Assembly: GCA_004570425.1 (NCBI GenBank)
Contig: SPQJ01000010.1
Location: 41,685-105,684, forward strand
Reading direction: 5' to 3'
DNA length: 64,000 nucleotides
DNA from: Bacillus sp. AZ43
GTDB lineage: Bacteria; Actinomycetota; Actinomycetes; Mycobacteriales; Geodermatophilaceae
Every line of letters starts with the position of its first letter. Positions within the stretch are counted from its first letter, which is position 1. Shown here one piece after another: positions 1-8,798 of this stretch. Under the pieces are notes generated by a model. The model was given only the letters and a program-made list of their open reading frames with translations. It did no database searches and was not told the DNA's origin. The translations under genes and the position numbers were made by a program.

Positions 1-298
1 GCAGCAGCTGCTCGCCGACCTGCAGCTCGACCCCGGCGACTGTGCCCTCGAGGGAGTCCAGGTCGGTGACCCGCCCCTCGAGCGCGGCCTTGGCCGGGAG
101 GATCTCGGTCGTGACGAAGGGCGCCAGGCCGGAGCCCGGGGTGCCCTCGGGGACGGCCTCGGCCACCACCAGCACCTCGACCGGCTCGGCACCGGCGAAG
201 GCACGCGCGTCGGCGCCCCGCACGTAGGCCAGGAGGACCACCGTGCCGGCGACGAGGAGGACGAGCGCCGCGACGGCGGCGAGGAATCGACGTCTCAC
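1..298 (-). CDS. Flp pilus assembly protein CpaB/RcpC, N-terminal part (runs off the window)
   Basis: The reading frame starts at GTG 298 and leaves the window at base 1, so only about 99 residues are visible. It opens with a short basic stretch (RRR) and one hydrophobic segment (residues about 5-24), then an SAF-like region (AEPVEVLVVAEAVPEG). This is the usual architecture of CpaB/RcpC proteins, periplasmic or exported components of Flp/Tad pilus secretion. It lies 11 bases downstream of the TadG-like gene and is co-directional with tadE, flp and the prepilin peptidase, which supports the call. The rest of the cluster (CpaE/TadA/TadB/TadC) would lie outside the window. Confidence 0.75.
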   Translation of the reverse strand, partial: MRRRFLAAVAALVLLVAGTVVLLAYVRGADARAFAGAEPVEVLVVAEAVPEGTPGSGLAPFVTTEILPAKAALEGRVTDLDSLEGTVAGVELQVGEQLL

Positions 299-309
299 GA
301 GAGAGGCCC

Positions 310-1281
310 CTATCGGATCAGTCGGAGGATCGAGGAACCCAGCTGCGGGGCGTCCGGGCTGTAGTCCCAGGCGTCGGACAACTCGACGAAGCGGGTGTAG
401 TAGCCGGTCACGCAGCGGACGCTGCTGGGCGTCTTCGGCCCGCACACGTCCTTGCCGCTGTTGGTGGAGCCGTTGAACGCGTAGCCGGTGAGGTGGAAGG
501 CGGCGTAGCCGTACACCCGGTACCAGGCGCCGGTGCCCGTACCGCCGGACGCGTCGAAGAGCGGAAGCAGCACGGTCTGCCCGAGCCACTTGTCGAAGTC
601 GGCGTCCGAGCAGCCGTTGGGCATCGAGACGCCGGTGTCGGAGGCGAGTTTCTGCTCGATGGAGTGCGTGGCGTGGCAGGTGCCGGAGTCGGGCTGCACG
701 AAGCCGAAGCCACCGGGGACCTCGTTGCCGGACGGCCCGAAGCACGTGCTGGTGTCGTCGGACTTGCTGAAGAAGATCGTCCGGGCCGTCGTCGACGACG
801 GGAGCCCGCCGGCGGTCTGGGCCGAGAACGAGCACCACGAGAAGATCAGCGGGAGGACGGCGGTGCCCCGACTCGGGGCGCCCCAGCCCACGGTCGCCGT
901 GGCGGTGACCGCCGTCGACTCGTGCCCCAGGACCGGCGCGAACCAGTGCTCCTGCGGCGTGCTGCCGGTGACCGTGACGCTCAGCGGGTCGCTGCTGAGC
1001 ACCGGATAGGCGGCCGAGCCCTCGCCGTCGTTGGCCGTGATGAGGGCCTGGGCGGTGGCGAGCATGTCGCCGCAGTTGCCGCGCGAGCAGTCCTGCGCGA
1101 CGGCGATCGCTGCCGCGTCCGCGGCCACCTGCAGGCGAGCCTTTTCCGCGTACAGCGCGCCGACGTCGACGGCGATGGCGGCGAAGCCGAGCATCGGGAC
1201 GAGCAGCAGGGCGAAGACAACAGCGGTGGCCCCGCGCTCGCCCTCGATCCGGTGCCGGAGGCGAGCGGTCAGCCGTTGCAT
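310..1281 (-). CDS. TadG-like pilus-associated protein (323 aa)
   Basis: The N-terminus carries the TadE/TadG signature: a basic start, GERGATAVVFALLL, and a single membrane segment (residues about 18-40). The sequence then reads DVGALYAEKARLQVAADAAAIA, typical of the Flp pilus-assembly TadE/G-like N-terminal domain. The remaining approximately 270 residues form an extracellular domain with several cysteines. TadG-type proteins are pseudopilin-like or anchoring parts of the Tad secretion apparatus. The ATG at 1281 lies inside the end of tadE, giving a 13-base overlap and implying translational coupling. The C-terminal domain has no family I recognise. Confidence 0.8.
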   Translation of the reverse strand: MQRLTARLRHRIEGERGATAVVFALLLVPMLGFAAIAVDVGALYAEKARLQVAADAAAIAVAQDCSRGNCGDMLATAQALITANDGEGSAAYPVLSSDPLSVTVTGSTPQEHWFAPVLGHESTAVTATATVGWGAPSRGTAVLPLIFSWCSFSAQTAGGLPSSTTARTIFFSKSDDTSTCFGPSGNEVPGGFGFVQPDSGTCHATHSIEQKLASDTGVSMPNGCSDADFDKWLGQTVLLPLFDASGGTGTGAWYRVYGYAAFHLTGYAFNGSTNSGKDVCGPKTPSSVRCVTGYYTRFVELSDAWDYSPDAPQLGSSILRLIR

Positions 1282-1664
1282 CGCATGACCCCCGTCCCGG
1301 TCAGCTCGAGTCCGGAGCCGAAGAAACCGGTCAGGTACGGCATCGGGTAGTCGATCGTCAGGCGCACGGACGTGCTGCCGGCGTTGAGCGTCGGGCAGCT
1401 GGCCGGGGTGATGCTGATCTGGGCATCGGTGATCGCGGGGTTGAGCGACGCCGCGGCGTTGCGGACCGCCGCCCGTGCCGCGGCCGGGTCGTTCTGCAGT
1501 GCCATCAGCCGTACGCCCTCGCGCGCCGCGGCCGACAGGGTCCCCTGGACCTGGAACGCGCGGCCGAACTCGGCGATGCCGATGACCAGCACGATGAGCA
1601 GCGGGACGATCAGGGCGAACTCCACCGCGGTGGCGCCCCGCTCCTCGCGGATCCGGTCCTTCAC
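1269..1664 (-). CDS. TadE-like pseudopilin (131 aa)
   Basis: A short protein with the TadE motif EERGATAVEFALIVP, followed by one hydrophobic helix (residues about 14-36) and AAREGVRLMA. The E after the GATAV stretch matches the glutamate conserved in type IVb pilins and processed by TadV-type peptidases. The C-terminal half has two cysteines that could form a disulfide. The GTG start at 1664 is preceded by GGAGGTG at good spacing. It lies between flp and the TadG-like gene, as in Tad clusters, and is likely a minor pseudopilin needed for pilus assembly. Confidence 0.85.
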   Translation of the reverse strand: MKDRIREERGATAVEFALIVPLLIVLVIGIAEFGRAFQVQGTLSAAAREGVRLMALQNDPAAARAAVRNAAASLNPAITDAQISITPASCPTLNAGSTSVRLTIDYPMPYLTGFFGSGLELTGTGVMRCNG

Positions 1665-1770
1665 GTGCTCACCTCCGTCCGGCGGTGCAGGGAATGGGAT
1701 GTCGCTTGCAGACAGGGCAACGGCGCAGCGGCCCGGGATGGGGCCGCTGCGCCGTCAGCCGCAGCCGGGC

Positions 1771-1965
1771 TCAGATCTTGGCCGTGATGCTCTCGAAGAG
1801 AGCCTTGAGGTCGGTGCCCAGGAGGGTCACCGCGGCGATGATGACGACGGCGATCAGGCCGACCATCAGGCCGTACTCGACGGCGGTCGCGCCCTTCTCG
1901 TCCCGCTCGAGGCGGTCCTGGGCGAAGGAGACCAGGGTGGCCAGGGTGGCGTACGCGTTCAGCAC
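1771..1965 (-). CDS. flp: Flp family type IVb major pilin
   Basis: A small pilin with the class-defining stretch EKGATAVEYGLMVGL followed by a hydrophobic helix and a short tail ending in ITAKI. The glycine before ATAVEYG is the expected prepilin peptidase cleavage point and the E/Y pair is the Flp signature. I prefer GTG 1965, which has TGGGAG five bases upstream; an in-frame GTG at 1977 would add four residues. The processed product polymerises into bundle-forming adhesive Flp pili. The approximately 165 bases upstream, before the prepilin peptidase, probably hold its promoter. Confidence 0.9.
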   Translation of the reverse strand: MLNAYATLATLVSFAQDRLERDEKGATAVEYGLMVGLIAVVIIAAVTLLGTDLKALFESITAKI

Positions 1966-2142
1966 ATGAACTCCCACAGGGTGTCTGCCGTCTGGTCCGG
2001 AACGGGGGTGATCCGGCCGTGCGGCTCCGGGGAGGTGTCGGGGTGGGAAGCGGCCGACTTGAGGCTCTGTCAGCCCATCGGCGGACGACAGTCCACCGAA
2101 CGGGTGTATGGAGTACCAGGACAGTTGCGCTGAGTAATCAGA

Positions 2143-2796
2143 TTACGCCAGCAGGACGTCGCTCCAGCCGATCGCCAAGCCCGCGCCGATCAGCATCGCG
2201 GGGCCGAAGGGAAGCTCGCCCTTCAGGCCGACCCGTCGTGTGGCCAGCAGGCCGAGCGCCAGCACCGCCTGGACGACGAAGCCCGCGGCCGCGCCGACGA
2301 CGACGACCCCGGCCCCCAGCCAGCCCAGGTACAGCCCCAGCAGCGCGGCGAGCTTCACGTCACCCATGCCCAGGCTGCGCGGGGAGATCAGTGCGAGAAC
2401 CAGGAAGACGGCGAACAGCGCCACGGCCCCCACGCCCGCCGACAGCAGGGGGCGCCACGACCCCTCGACCGCGGCGGCGAGCGCCAGCAGCCCGGCCCCG
2501 ACGCCGAGCGCCGGCAGCACCACCCGGTTCGGCAGCAGCCGGTGCTGCAGGTCGATGACGGCCAGGAGCACCCCGACCGCGGCGAGGACGAGGAACGCCG
2601 GCAGCTCCCACGACGCGACGAACCGCCCCGCGGTCAGCCCGAACAGCACCGCCGTCCCGACCTCCACGACCGGACGACGGATCGCGGCACGGCCCTCGGA
2701 GGGCCCCGTCCAGGGGAACCGGCCGGCGGCGCGGTTGACCAGCGCACCGACCACGAGGCCGAGCAGCCCGCACCCCGCGACGAGCGCCGCCGTCAC
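2143..2796 (-). CDS. Prepilin peptidase, A24 family (TadV/CpaA-like, 217 aa)
   Basis: A polytopic membrane protein with the aspartyl prepilin peptidase hallmarks: VIDLQHRLLPN (first catalytic aspartate) and GMGDVKLAALLG (GxGD motif, second aspartate). At 217 residues it lacks the long cysteine-containing N-terminal methylase domain of PilD and matches the short TadV/CpaA form. It would cleave the Flp and TadE/G leader peptides on the cytoplasmic face of the membrane. It is the upstream gene of the pilus group visible here. Confidence 0.85.
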   Translation of the reverse strand: MTAALVAGCGLLGLVVGALVNRAAGRFPWTGPSEGRAAIRRPVVEVGTAVLFGLTAGRFVASWELPAFLVLAAVGVLLAVIDLQHRLLPNRVVLPALGVGAGLLALAAAVEGSWRPLLSAGVGAVALFAVFLVLALISPRSLGMGDVKLAALLGLYLGWLGAGVVVVGAAAGFVVQAVLALGLLATRRVGLKGELPFGPAMLIGAGLAIGWSDVLLA

Positions 2797-2863
2797 GGCG
2801 TGCGGGGAAGGACGGCGACCACGCCGGTCACCTTCGCACAGCGCCGTGCCGGTGCCGGGGAGG

Positions 2864-4231
2864 TCAGGTGACCGGGAGGCCGGCGAGGCCGGCCGCGAGA
2901 CCCAGGAGGGCGCAGACGCCGAGCGTGCGCAGCACCGACCACCTGACGGCGAACAGGAGGACGCCGGCGACGACGGCGATCGCCAGGGCCACCGGCCGCA
3001 GGGTGCCGGGGTCGGGCAGCTGGAGCGCCAGCCCGAAGCGGTCGACGGCAGTGCTCTCGCGGAAGAGCGTGTGGACGGCGAAGTAGACCCCGAGGTTGGC
3101 GATCACCCCCACCACCGCCGCGGTGATGCCGGTGAGCGCCGCCGACAGCGACCGGTTGCCCCGCAGCCGCTCCATGTAGGGGGCGCCGAGGAGCACGAAG
3201 AGGAAGCTGGGCACGAAGGTCACCCAGGTGACCAGCAGCGAGGCCACCACCGCCGCCACCCACGGGTCCAGCTCCCCCGGCGCCCGGTAGGCGCCCAGGA
3301 AGGCGACGAACTGCACCACCATGATCAGCGGCCCCGGGGTGGTCTCGGCCAGGGCGAGGCCGCGCACCATCTCCCCCGGCGCCAGCCAGCCGTAGACCTG
3401 CACCGCCTGCTGGGCGACGTACGCCAGCACCGCGTAGGCGCCCCCGAACGTGACGACGGCCGCCCCGGAGAAGAACACGCCCTGCTCGGTGAAGACGCTG
3501 TCGGTGCCGGTGAGCAGCGCGAAGGCCGCCACCGGCACGCCCCACACGAGCAGCCCGACGGCCAGCACCCGCAGCGTCCGGCGGGTGGAGGGCCGCTCGG
3601 TGTGCAGCACGTCGTCAGGGACGACGGGTGCCGGTCCCCGGTCGGGGGCCTCCGGCTTCTCGGCGACCGACGACGGCCGGCGGCGGGCGAGCACCCACCC
3701 GACCAGGCCGGCGGCCAGCACCACCACGGGGAACGGGACCGCGAACAGGGTCAGTGCGAGGAACGCGACGACCGCGATGGCCACCAGGGCCGGGCTGGTC
3801 AGCGCGCGCCTGCCGACGCGCACCACCGCCTGGGCGACGATGGCCAGCACCGCCGGGGCGAGGCCGGCGAACAGCGCGAGGACGGCGGTCGTCGTCCCGA
3901 AGGCCACGTAGACGGCCGACAGGACCAGCAGCGCCACCACCCCCGGCAGCACGAACAGCCCGCCGGCGACCAGACCGCCCCGCGTGCCGTGCAGCAGCCA
4001 GCCCACGTAGGTGGCCAGCTGCTGGGCCTCGGGGCCGGGCAGCAGCATGCAGTAGTTCATGGCGTGCAGGAACCGGCGCTGGCCGATCCAGCGCTTGTCG
4101 TCGACCAGCGTCCGCTGCATGACGGCGATCTGGCCGGCCGGGCCGCCGAAGGTCTGCAGCGAGATGCCGAACCAGGTGCGGACGGCGGCGCGGAACGGGA
4201 TCCCCGTGTCCGGCGCGGTGGAGGCGGTCAC
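2864..4231 (-). CDS. chrA: Chromate efflux transporter ChrA (two CHR domains)
   Basis: A 455-residue membrane protein with two related halves. Each half has the CHR-family pattern: FGGPAGQIAVMQ near the start, FGGAYAVLAYVAQQ in the second half, and the pair MNYCMLLPGPEAQQLATYVG and LAETTPGPLIMVVQ. ChrA exports chromate from the cytoplasm. GTG 4231 is chosen because GGGAG lies five bases upstream; an in-frame GTG at 4258 would overlap the end of the ChrB C-terminal gene. It is the third gene of a chromate module behind the two ChrB halves, separated by 13 bases, and presumably shares their promoter. Confidence 0.92.
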   Translation of the reverse strand: MTASTAPDTGIPFRAAVRTWFGISLQTFGGPAGQIAVMQRTLVDDKRWIGQRRFLHAMNYCMLLPGPEAQQLATYVGWLLHGTRGGLVAGGLFVLPGVVALLVLSAVYVAFGTTTAVLALFAGLAPAVLAIVAQAVVRVGRRALTSPALVAIAVVAFLALTLFAVPFPVVVLAAGLVGWVLARRRPSSVAEKPEAPDRGPAPVVPDDVLHTERPSTRRTLRVLAVGLLVWGVPVAAFALLTGTDSVFTEQGVFFSGAAVVTFGGAYAVLAYVAQQAVQVYGWLAPGEMVRGLALAETTPGPLIMVVQFVAFLGAYRAPGELDPWVAAVVASLLVTWVTFVPSFLFVLLGAPYMERLRGNRSLSAALTGITAAVVGVIANLGVYFAVHTLFRESTAVDRFGLALQLPDPGTLRPVALAIAVVAGVLLFAVRWSVLRTLGVCALLGLAAGLAGLPVT

Positions 4232-4244
4232 GGGGTCTCCCGGG

Positions 4245-4676
4245 TCAGGCCGGCTCACGGCCGAGCAGGGTGCGGCGGCGGTGGTACTCGTAGAGCGCGT
4301 CGAACAGGGGCCCGGAGACGGCGAGGGTGTGTTCGTCGTCGCCGGTCATCGACAGGCCGCGCAGCAGGACGTCGAGACCCGGCGCCTCGGGTGCGTCGAA
4401 GCGGTCGTCGTCCAGGTCGGCCACGTGCACGATCTCGGCGATCCGCCAGAGCACCGGGTCGGTCAGCTCGTAGCGGCGGAGGATCGTCTCGAAGCTGCAG
4501 TCGCCGCCGACGTGGCCGAGCTCCACCCCGCGCATGTCGAACGGCGTGGCGTCGTCCGGCACGCGCGCGACGTCGTCGACGAAGACGAACTCCGCCGCCG
4601 GGTCGATGAACCGGAGGATGAGCCAGGCGCAGGCGGCGCGGTCGATGTGGATGCCGGCCCGGGTCGCCCACCTCAT
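4245..4676 (-). CDS. chrB: Chromate resistance protein, ChrB C-terminal domain as a separate gene
   Basis: A 143-residue protein starting MRWATRAGIHIDRAACAWLI and containing FDMRGVELGHVGGDCSFETI, which match the Chrome_Resist/ChrB C-terminal domain. In proteobacterial ChrB this domain is fused behind a winged-helix-like N-terminal half. Here the two halves are separate genes joined by an ATGA overlap with the upstream gene at 4673-4676. The role is inferred to be chromate sensing or handling together with the N-terminal partner. The start ATG at 4676 is fixed by homology and by the overlap. Confidence 0.85.
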   Translation of the reverse strand: MRWATRAGIHIDRAACAWLILRFIDPAAEFVFVDDVARVPDDATPFDMRGVELGHVGGDCSFETILRRYELTDPVLWRIAEIVHVADLDDDRFDAPEAPGLDVLLRGLSMTGDDEHTLAVSGPLFDALYEYHRRRTLLGREPA

Positions 4677-5128
4677 CGTGCCGGCTCCGTCCGGGTGGCG
4701 CTCTCCAGTTCGCGGAGGGCGGCGGCGGCCTGCTCGCGCTCGGGCGGGGGGAAGAAGTCGCGCCGGCCGATGGCCCGCCACTCGGTGCGCAGCCTGCGCA
4801 GGGCACGTGCCGCCTCGGCGGGTCCGGTGTCGCGGGCGGCGCGGCACTGCGCGGCCAGGTCGAGGTACTCGGCGGCGCGGGCGGCGGCCAGCGACCGGAC
4901 GAGCTCGCGCTCCTGGGTCTCGCTCGTGGGTCGGGCCAGCCACACGCCCGCGGTGCCGTTCGCCCCCAGGACGTCCTCGCCCAACCACTCCAGCTGCTCG
5001 CGGGTGCGGGCGTCGGCCGGCAGCGCCACCAGCCCGTCGGCGAGCTGGACGACGCCCAGCCGCTTGAGCCGCCGCCACAGGGTGGTGCGGGGCCCGGAAG
5101 GCTCGCGGGGCAGCCGGTAGCTCAGCAT
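4673..5128 (-). CDS. chrB: Chromate-responsive regulator, ChrB N-terminal domain as a separate gene
   Basis: Starts MLSYRLPREPSGPRTTLWRRL and continues KRLGVVQLADGLVALP, matching the ChrB N-terminal domain that binds DNA in fused ChrB regulators. I chose ATG 5128 because GGGGGAG lies six bases upstream and because the family begins at YRLPREPS; earlier in-frame starts up to 5236 would run through the palindrome. It is 151 residues long and overlaps the C-terminal partner by four bases. The 16-base perfect palindrome 30 bases upstream is the obvious candidate operator. Confidence 0.82.
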   Translation of the reverse strand: MLSYRLPREPSGPRTTLWRRLKRLGVVQLADGLVALPADARTREQLEWLGEDVLGANGTAGVWLARPTSETQERELVRSLAAARAAEYLDLAAQCRAARDTGPAEAARALRRLRTEWRAIGRRDFFPPPEREQAAAALRELESATRTEPAR

Positions 5129-5157
5129 CACCCACTCCCCCGCGCCCACAGGCGCGA

Positions 5158-5173
5158 TGCAACCACGGTTGCA
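5158..5173. promoter_or_regulatory. Candidate ChrB operator palindrome
   Basis: TGCAACCACGGTTGCA is an inverted repeat with 7-base arms and a 2-base centre. It lies between the response-regulator gene and the chrB N-terminal gene, about 30 bases before the chosen chrB start. The position fits an autoregulatory operator for the chrB-chrA operon; binding by ChrB is inferred, not shown. Confidence 0.55.
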
Positions 5174-5201
5174 GCACACTGTCCAGCCCAGGACCCGGCT
5201 C

Positions 5202-5855
5202 TCAGCCTCGCGGCGCCTCCCCGTGCGCCCGGACACGCAGCATCGCCTGGCGCCGGTTCGACACCTGCAGCTTGGCGAAGATGCTGCTCACGTGGTTGCG
5301 GACGGTGATCGGCGAGATGAACAGCACCCGGCCGATCTCGGCGTTGGAGAGCCCCTCGGCCAGCAGGGTCAGCACCTCCCGCTCTCGCGCGGAGAGCCCC
5401 GGCACCTCCTGGGGCGTCCGGGCGGGCGGGTGGGCGAAGAACGACAGCATCCGCCCGGCCAGGTGCGGGCCGAACACCGCATGCCCGCGTGCCACCGCCC
5501 GGACCGCGCTCACCACCTGCTCCGGATCGGCACCCTTCACCAGGTACCCACCGGCACCCGCGCGGACGGCGGCGAACACGCTCTCGTCGTCCTCGGACAT
5601 GGTGAGGACCAGCACCCGCACGCGCGCCCCCTGCTCGGCCAGCCGCCGGGTGGCGGCGAGCCCGTCGAGGCCGGGCATGGCGAGGTCCATGACCACGACG
5701 TCGGGGTCCAGCTCGCCGACCAGCCGGAGCGCGTGGACGCCGGTGTCGGCCTCGCCCACGACCAGGAGGTCCGGTTCCCGGCCCAGGATGAAGCGCAGCC
5801 CCTCGCGGAACATCGGGTGGTCGTCCGCCACGAGCACCCGGAGGGGTCGGCTCAT
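5202..5855 (-). CDS. NarL/LuxR-type response regulator (217 aa)
   Basis: The N-terminal receiver domain begins LRVLVADDHPMFREGL with acidic residues D11 and D12, phospho-acceptor D57 in VVVMDLAMPG, and K in YLVKGAD. The C-terminal LuxR-type HTH contains LSAREREVLTLLAEGLSNAE and ITVRNHVSSIFAKLQV. It should bind DNA when phosphorylated by the kinase encoded immediately upstream, whose stop codon overlaps this ATG (ATGA). Target genes are unknown; the neighbouring membrane-protein gene at 7902-8615 or the chromate genes are candidates only by proximity. Confidence 0.92.
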   Translation of the reverse strand: MSRPLRVLVADDHPMFREGLRFILGREPDLLVVGEADTGVHALRLVGELDPDVVVMDLAMPGLDGLAATRRLAEQGARVRVLVLTMSEDDESVFAAVRAGAGGYLVKGADPEQVVSAVRAVARGHAVFGPHLAGRMLSFFAHPPARTPQEVPGLSAREREVLTLLAEGLSNAEIGRVLFISPITVRNHVSSIFAKLQVSNRRQAMLRVRAHGEAPRG

Positions 5856-7855
5856 CGGGCGACCTCGCTCGCGGCCACGCCGGTCGGCAGCCGCGCGATG
5901 ACGGTCGTGCCTCGACCCGGTCCGGAGAGCACCTGCAGGGAGCCGCCGAGCTCGTCGGCCCGCTCCCGCATCGCCTGCAGGCCCACGCCGCCCGGCCGGG
6001 TCCCGTCGAGGCCGGCACCGTCGTCGCACACGCGGACGACCAGCTCGTCGTCCTCCACCGCGAGCACCACCTCGGCGCCGGTCGTCCCGGCGTGCCGGGC
6101 CACGTTGTGCAGCGCCTCGGCGCCGATCAGGTAGCCGGCCACCTCGACGGCGGCCGGCAGTCGGGGCGGGTCGTCCTCCGGGAAGCGGGCCGCCAGCCCC
6201 AGCGACTCCGCCAGCTGACGCAGCGCCCCGGCCAGGCCCAGCTCGTCGAGCGCCGGCGGGCGGAGGCCGTGCGACACCCGGCGGACCGTGTCGAGCGCGT
6301 CGCGCGCGGCGTCCTGCAGGCGGAGCAGCCGCCCGTCGGCCGCGTCGGCGTCCTCGTGCACGAGGGCGCGGACCGTCCCCAGCTGCATCGTCAGCCCGGC
6401 CAGCGTCGCCCCCACCTCGTCGTGCAGGTCGCGGCGCAATCGCCGGCGCTCCTCCTCGCGGGCGACGACGACGCGCTGGCGCCCGGCCTGGATCGCCCCG
6501 CTGAGCAGCGCGGCCTGGACCGCGACCCCGCCGTGCCGGCCGAGGTCGGCGAGCAGCCGCTCCTCCTCCGCGCGCAGCCGCCGGCCCCCCACCCGCAGCG
6601 TGCCGATCGGCGTCGCGCCGGACACCAGCCCGGTGCTCGTCTCGACCGCTCCCGCCGGCCGCTCCCCCCACGAACCGTGGTGCCCGCCGCTCTCGGCGGA
6701 GCTCCACGGCATCCGCAGGGAAGCGGCGGCCGTCGCGGCCAGGCCCGCGAGGACGGCGTCGACCGTCGGCGCCCGGTGGGTGTGCTCGGCCAGGCGCTGG
6801 AGGGCCCGGTACGGGTCGTGCACGTCGCCGAAGAGCAGCCGGTCGACCAGTCGGGCGAGGCGGACGCGCAGCGGGTGGACGGCCAGCGCCGTCGCGCCGG
6901 CGATCACGGCGATGCCGAAGGTGGGCTGATCCGCCTCCAGCCGCTCCAGCGCCGACACCGCCAGGACGGCGAGGCCGCCGACGACCGCCGTCAGGACGGT
7001 GTAGACGAAGCCCTGCCGGACGGCGACGACGGCGGCGTGCGGCCGTGCGCCCAGCACCGTGACGGTGAGCTGGACGGCGAGCAGCGCGGCGGCCGCGACG
7101 TCGAGCACCTCGCCTGCCTGCGGCCACCAGGCGTGCCCGAGCACCACGAGCAGGACACAGGTGGCGGCGGCGAGCAGGACGGCCACCACCCGTACGCGTT
7201 CCTCCGGACCGGCGCGGCGGAGCCGCACGACGTACGCCACCAGGCAGATCAGCAGCGGGAGCTGCAACAGGACGGCGTCCATGCCCTCCAGCCACCGTCC
7301 GACCTCCGTCGGCAGGACGCCGAGCGGGTTGGCCGGCTCCCGGGCGTACGCGGGAAGCGTCGAGCCGGGCACGGCCGCCGGCCCCCGCACCGTCGCGAAG
7401 GCGGTCAGCGCCAGGCACTGGATGCCGACGACGCCGGCGACCACGGGACGCCACCGACGCGAGGGCAGCCGGCCGTCGGGCAGCAGCACGAGCACGAGCC
7501 AGATCCCGACGGCGAGGAACGCGGAGAACCGGTCGGTCAGCCAGGCCGCCCACGCGACGTCGGCTCCGCTGCGGGTGCCGGAGCGGACCCAGGCGTCGCC
7601 CCACGCCGACGCGGCGAACAGCAGCGCCTCCCCGAGGGCCAGCCAGCCGAGCGCGATCCGCGGCCGCGCCAAGGTGACCACCACGCCCGGAACCAGCCAG
7701 ATCGCCGTCATGGCCAGCGGTTTGACCGGGCCGCCCCCGCCGGCGTCCGCGAGCCCGAGCCAGGCGGCCTCCCCGGCTGCCGCCGTCGCGACCGCCGCGG
7801 TGGACCACACGACCACCGCGGTCGGGCGCCCGGCGCTGCGGACGGTCGGCACCAT
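5852..7855 (-). CDS. Membrane sensor histidine kinase, HisKA_3 type (667 aa)
   Basis: The first half is hydrophobic with about eight to ten membrane segments. A GAF-like cytoplasmic linker follows, then the dimerisation domain EERRRLRRDLHDEVGATLAG (histidine near residue 478) and a C-terminal ATPase with HNVARHAG, CDDGAGL and GVGLQAMRERA. This is the NarL-partner HPK7 kinase class. I start at MVPTVRSAGR (ATG 7855); in-frame starts extend to 7963 but lack membrane-protein character. It forms a two-gene operon with the regulator. The ligand is unknown. Confidence 0.9.
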   Translation of the reverse strand: MVPTVRSAGRPTAVVVWSTAAVATAAAGEAAWLGLADAGGGGPVKPLAMTAIWLVPGVVVTLARPRIALGWLALGEALLFAASAWGDAWVRSGTRSGADVAWAAWLTDRFSAFLAVGIWLVLVLLPDGRLPSRRWRPVVAGVVGIQCLALTAFATVRGPAAVPGSTLPAYAREPANPLGVLPTEVGRWLEGMDAVLLQLPLLICLVAYVVRLRRAGPEERVRVVAVLLAAATCVLLVVLGHAWWPQAGEVLDVAAAALLAVQLTVTVLGARPHAAVVAVRQGFVYTVLTAVVGGLAVLAVSALERLEADQPTFGIAVIAGATALAVHPLRVRLARLVDRLLFGDVHDPYRALQRLAEHTHRAPTVDAVLAGLAATAAASLRMPWSSAESGGHHGSWGERPAGAVETSTGLVSGATPIGTLRVGGRRLRAEEERLLADLGRHGGVAVQAALLSGAIQAGRQRVVVAREEERRRLRRDLHDEVGATLAGLTMQLGTVRALVHEDADAADGRLLRLQDAARDALDTVRRVSHGLRPPALDELGLAGALRQLAESLGLAARFPEDDPPRLPAAVEVAGYLIGAEALHNVARHAGTTGAEVVLAVEDDELVVRVCDDGAGLDGTRPGGVGLQAMRERADELGGSLQVLSGPGRGTTVIARLPTGVAASEVAR

Positions 7856-7901
7856 GGTCGGAGTATGGGGACGCGGGGCCGATGGACCAGGCCTGTCGGC
7901 G

Positions 7902-8615
7902 TCAGTCCGTCGTCGCCGGGGCGCCGCGCCAGACGGCGTCGGGCATGCGCAGCAGGTGCGCACCCATCCAGGTCCACGCCGCGAGCAGCAGGACGTGCGC
8001 GTCGACCGGGCCGAGCGGCGGCAGGGCGAAGTCCCAGACCACGAATGCGCCGAGCAGGGCGGCGGCCGCGCGCGGGAAGGCGCCGGACCGCCAGGCCGCC
8101 ACGCTGAGCAGCAGGACGCCGAGGAAGCTGCCGATCAGGTGCGGCACGAGCGCGGTGGCGATGCTGCCCGCGTGGCCGCTCAGGCCGTCGTTGAGCCGCA
8201 CGGCCTGGTCGACGCCCAGCACCGAGGGCGCGACCGTGCCCGCCGCGTACCCCATCGCGAGCACGTTGCCGAAGCCCCACATGCCCCAGACCAGCAGGGG
8301 TGCGGCGATCGCGGTCAGCACCGGCGCGCGGAAGCGGCACACGTGCGCCACGCCGAGCAGCCCCGGCAGCATGACGCACGAGCTGACCACCAGCGCGGTC
8401 TGCTCGACGCCGTGCGCCACGGGGTGGTCGGCGCCCCAGGCGATCTGCTCGCTGAAGGAGAGGTCGCCTGCGAGCAGCGTGCCGACGACCTGGGACAGCC
8501 CGTTCAGGACCGCGGCGAGAACCAGGCTGAAGCCGGCCACGATCCGCAGGGCGCGGGAGAACGGCGGCGCGGCGACGACAGGGGCCGGCCCGGGGCTGGC
8601 GTCGAGCGTGGTCAT
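7902..8615 (-). CDS. Hypothetical polytopic membrane protein (237 aa)
   Basis: Starts MTTLDASPGPAPVV and has about seven hydrophobic segments, with no catalytic motif I recognise. The frame is open upstream to 8960, but that part is non-hydrophobic and antisense to the DUF1059 gene, so ATG 8615 is preferred. It lies upstream of the two-component genes on the same strand with a 46-base gap and could be co-expressed with them. Function unknown. Confidence 0.7.
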   Translation of the reverse strand: MTTLDASPGPAPVVAAPPFSRALRIVAGFSLVLAAVLNGLSQVVGTLLAGDLSFSEQIAWGADHPVAHGVEQTALVVSSCVMLPGLLGVAHVCRFRAPVLTAIAAPLLVWGMWGFGNVLAMGYAAGTVAPSVLGVDQAVRLNDGLSGHAGSIATALVPHLIGSFLGVLLLSVAAWRSGAFPRAAAALLGAFVVWDFALPPLGPVDAHVLLLAAWTWMGAHLLRMPDAVWRGAPATTD

Positions 8616-8798
8616 GGGCTCGTCCTCGGGATGCGGGGTCAGGGCGTTGCCGATGCTGACCCGCGGCCCCCGGCGCGCACATGGTGCGGACGTCCCATTT
8701 CCGGTCCCGGCACCGAAGGTCTGGTCCGGCGCCCCCGGGAGGTCCACCCTGGTCCGCACGGGGGTGTCCTGTCCCCACTCGGCCCGAGGAGGCCAGCC

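Noticed and set aside
2240..4609. Long open frame on the plus strand across the prepilin peptidase and chrA region
   Set aside because: It is antisense to genes with clear domain signatures; repeats of charged and glutamine/arginine-rich residues are typical of shadow frames in very GC-rich DNA.
6092..8107. 671-codon plus-strand open frame
   Set aside because: Antisense to the histidine kinase, with no recognisable domain and skewed composition.
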